Assembly (NCBI RefSeq): GCF_002939305.1 | Contig: NZ_MVDI01000002.1 | Coordinates: 496,001-560,000, forward strand | Reading direction: 5' to 3' | From: Chroococcidiopsis sp. TS-821 | GTDB lineage: Bacteria > Cyanobacteriota > Cyanobacteriia > Cyanobacteriales > Chroococcidiopsidaceae | Length of the DNA: 64,000 nt | Shown: one piece after another, positions 62,389-64,000 of the stretch | Layout of the letters: each line of letters starts with the position of its first letter | Numbering within the stretch: the stretch's first letter is position 1 | Notes under the pieces: model-generated | Told to the model about the DNA's origin: nothing | The model's input: the letters and a program-made list of their open reading frames with translations, nothing else | Database searches by the model: none | Translations under genes and position numbers: made by a program

Positions 62389-64000
62389 ATGCAGCAAAAA
62401 TCGAAGCGCTTGCGATGTCATTCTGTTGTTTCGGGGGTGATGCTAGCAGCGAGTACAAGTGCGATCGCATTTGTCAGCAATCCAGTATTAGCGCAAGAAC
62501 CCACCGAATTTAACTCGAATGCGCTATCACAAGTAACATCAGTTTCGCAGTTGTCTGACGTCCAACCGACAGACTGGGCATTTCAAGCGCTACAATCGTT
62601 AGTCGAACGTTACGGTTGTATTGCGGGTTATCCTGATGGTACGTATCGCGGCAATCGCGCGTTGACAAGATACGAATTTGCCGCCGGTTTGAATGCGTGT
62701 CTTGACCGCGTGAATGAGTTAATCGCAACAGCCACAGCCAATCAGGTGACGCGCGAAGATTTAGCCACCCTCCAAAGACTACAAGAAGAATTTGCCGCTG
62801 AAGTAGCAACGCTGCGCGGTCGAACTGATGCTTTAGAAGCCACTGTCGCTGAACTAGAAGCGAATCAATTCTCAACAACAACACAACTCACAGGCGAAGT
62901 CATTGTCGGCGCAGCCGGAATTATTTCTGGACAAGACGCTGACGGAAATGACCTTGATGAGTCGATTATTCTCGGACAGCGAACGCGCCTTGAATTTAAT
63001 ACGAGTTTTACTGGTAGCGATCAACTGTATACACTCATCTCAACAGGCAATTTTCCTGGCTTTTCTGAGGTGACGGGAATAACCGAGGGCGAATTAGCGT
63101 TTACCCAAGATGAAGCAAATAACGTTGGACTCGAATCGCTTTTATATAGCTTTCCTCTAGGCGAAACGACAGAAGTTGTTTTAGGCTTTACAGGTGGTGC
63201 TTTCTACGACTATACCGACACTTTGAACGTCCTGGACGGTGATGGTGGTTCTGGGGCGCTGTCGGCGTTTGGTACGCGTAACCCAATTTATAACCTTGGT
63301 GACGGCGCAGGCGTAGGAATTCGCCAACAACTCGGCAATAATTTGGAACTCAGCTTAGGATATTTAGCCACCGATGCGAGTAGCCCTCTCGACGGTAGCG
63401 GTTTATTTAATGGACCTTATGCAGGTATCGCCCAGTTAGTTTTAAGACCGAGCGATCGCTTTAATATTGGTTTAACTTATATTAACTCCTACAATGCTAG
63501 CGATACAGGTGCGGGTAGTAGCCGCGCGTCATTTGCACGCTTTGATGACGCTTTCTTCGAGAATTTGAATTTAGAACCCGTCGAGATTCCCACTGTCAGT
63601 AACTCCTACGGCGTGCAGCTTTCGTGGCAAATCAGTAATAACTTTGTGATTGGGGGCTGGGCTGGTTACACCAATACACGCTTACTTTCCACCTTAGGCG
63701 GACTCCTCGAACGTGGCGACAGCGACATCTTTAACTATGCAGTGACTCTAGCCTTTCCTGACTTGGGTCGCGAAGGAAATTTACTCGGTATTATCGTCGG
63801 TATGGAACCACGGTTAACTAGTACTGGTGTGGCACTCAACCCAGTTGCGGCGGCGGATTTGATTGCGGCTAATCCTGGTTTAGTTCTTCCAGACTTAGGT
63901 ACTGATGAAGATCTGTCGTTGCACATCGAAGCGTTTTATCAGCTACAACTCACTGACAATTTGGCAATTACTCCAGGCGTGATTTGGATTACTGCACCTG
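62389..64000 (+). CDS. SLH-domain OprB-type porin, partial (runs off the window)
   Basis: At least 537 residues, with the 3' end beyond 64000. The signal peptide (CHSVVSGVMLAASTSAIAFV then AQE) is followed by an SLH domain (about 54-115; LSDVQPTDWAFQALQSLVER, with YPDGTYRGNRALTRYEFAAG). A coiled coil follows (about 120-160), and then the OprB-like barrel begins near 165. This is the main cyanobacterial outer-membrane porin layout. The SLH domain attaches it to the cell-wall pyruvylated polymer. The ATG at 62389 is chosen, with GTGAGGA ahead of it; a GTG at 62374 is in frame. Its location next to the zinc genes may mean metal-linked control. Confidence 0.9.
   Translation, partial: MQQKSKRLRCHSVVSGVMLAASTSAIAFVSNPVLAQEPTEFNSNALSQVTSVSQLSDVQPTDWAFQALQSLVERYGCIAGYPDGTYRGNRALTRYEFAAGLNACLDRVNELIATATANQVTREDLATLQRLQEEFAAEVATLRGRTDALEATVAELEANQFSTTTQLTGEVIVGAAGIISGQDADGNDLDESIILGQRTRLEFNTSFTGSDQLYTLISTGNFPGFSEVTGITEGELAFTQDEANNVGLESLLYSFPLGETTEVVLGFTGGAFYDYTDTLNVLDGDGGSGALSAFGTRNPIYNLGDGAGVGIRQQLGNNLELSLGYLATDASSPLDGSGLFNGPYAGIAQLVLRPSDRFNIGLTYINSYNASDTGAGSSRASFARFDDAFFENLNLEPVEIPTVSNSYGVQLSWQISNNFVIGGWAGYTNTRLLSTLGGLLERGDSDIFNYAVTLAFPDLGREGNLLGIIVGMEPRLTSTGVALNPVAAADLIAANPGLVLPDLGTDEDLSLHIEAFYQLQLTDNLAITPGVIWITAP

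Overview
The window is a chromosomal segment of a cyanobacterium. This is shown by petB and petD of the cytochrome b6f complex, two high-light-inducible (HLIP) genes, kaiABC, a SigA-type principal sigma factor, a plant-type glycerate kinase, a Ycf20-family protein and the recurrent HIP1 octamer GCGATCGC inside and between genes. KaiA is the short C-terminal-only form known from heterocyst-forming cyanobacteria such as Anabaena, which suggests (inference) that lineage or a relative. Gene density is high and most genes are core housekeeping genes.

Layout. 0-8 kb: lipoprotein, polysaccharide deacetylase, sigA with a long leader, two paralogous hlip genes each preceded by an HLR1-like RpaB site, a sugar-type ABC ATPase, glycerate kinase, Ycf20-like protein. 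8-18 kb: GT39-type glycosyltransferase, a hybrid histidine kinase with degenerate receiver domains divergent from kaiABC, and an ABC-F protein. 18-24.5 kb is the most accessory stretch: two unknown coiled-coil genes with an internal 126-bp duplication, a TnpB-only IS200/IS605-type element that has split a DUF4440 gene whose two halves can still be read on both sides, nudC, mug, tRNA-Arg(CCG), and an Lrp regulator with a frameshifted LysE exporter. 24.6-36 kb: trmFO, site-2 protease, MBL-fold protein, carboxyl-terminal protease, petBD, small unknown membrane or secreted proteins, and an RDD/pentapeptide-repeat fusion. 36-54 kb: a GGDEF-EAL protein, purC, the outer-membrane/lipid A cluster bamA-like-lpxC-fabZ-lpxA-lpxB, an orphan cytosine-5 DNA methyltransferase, a CyaC-like kinase-cyclase and prfC. 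54-64 kb: DUF4870 protein, alpha/beta hydrolase, hemB, DUF29 protein, metallophosphatase, a znuC-znuA pair without a permease gene, and the start of an SLH-domain porin running off the end.

How genes work together. The lpx cluster makes acylated UDP-GlcNAc derivatives for lipid A, and the adjacent Omp85 protein inserts outer-membrane proteins. The kai genes form the circadian oscillator; the divergent kinase is a candidate partner. ZnuA/ZnuC import zinc, with an inverted repeat upstream that could bind Zur. No CRISPR array, prophage or restriction system was seen. No wholly new system is proven. The best leads are the TnpB insertion with its omega-RNA region and a related dispersed repeat, the pseudo-receiver kinase beside kaiABC, the nested RNA-like leader before the gene at 32738, and the unknown coiled-coil gene pair.
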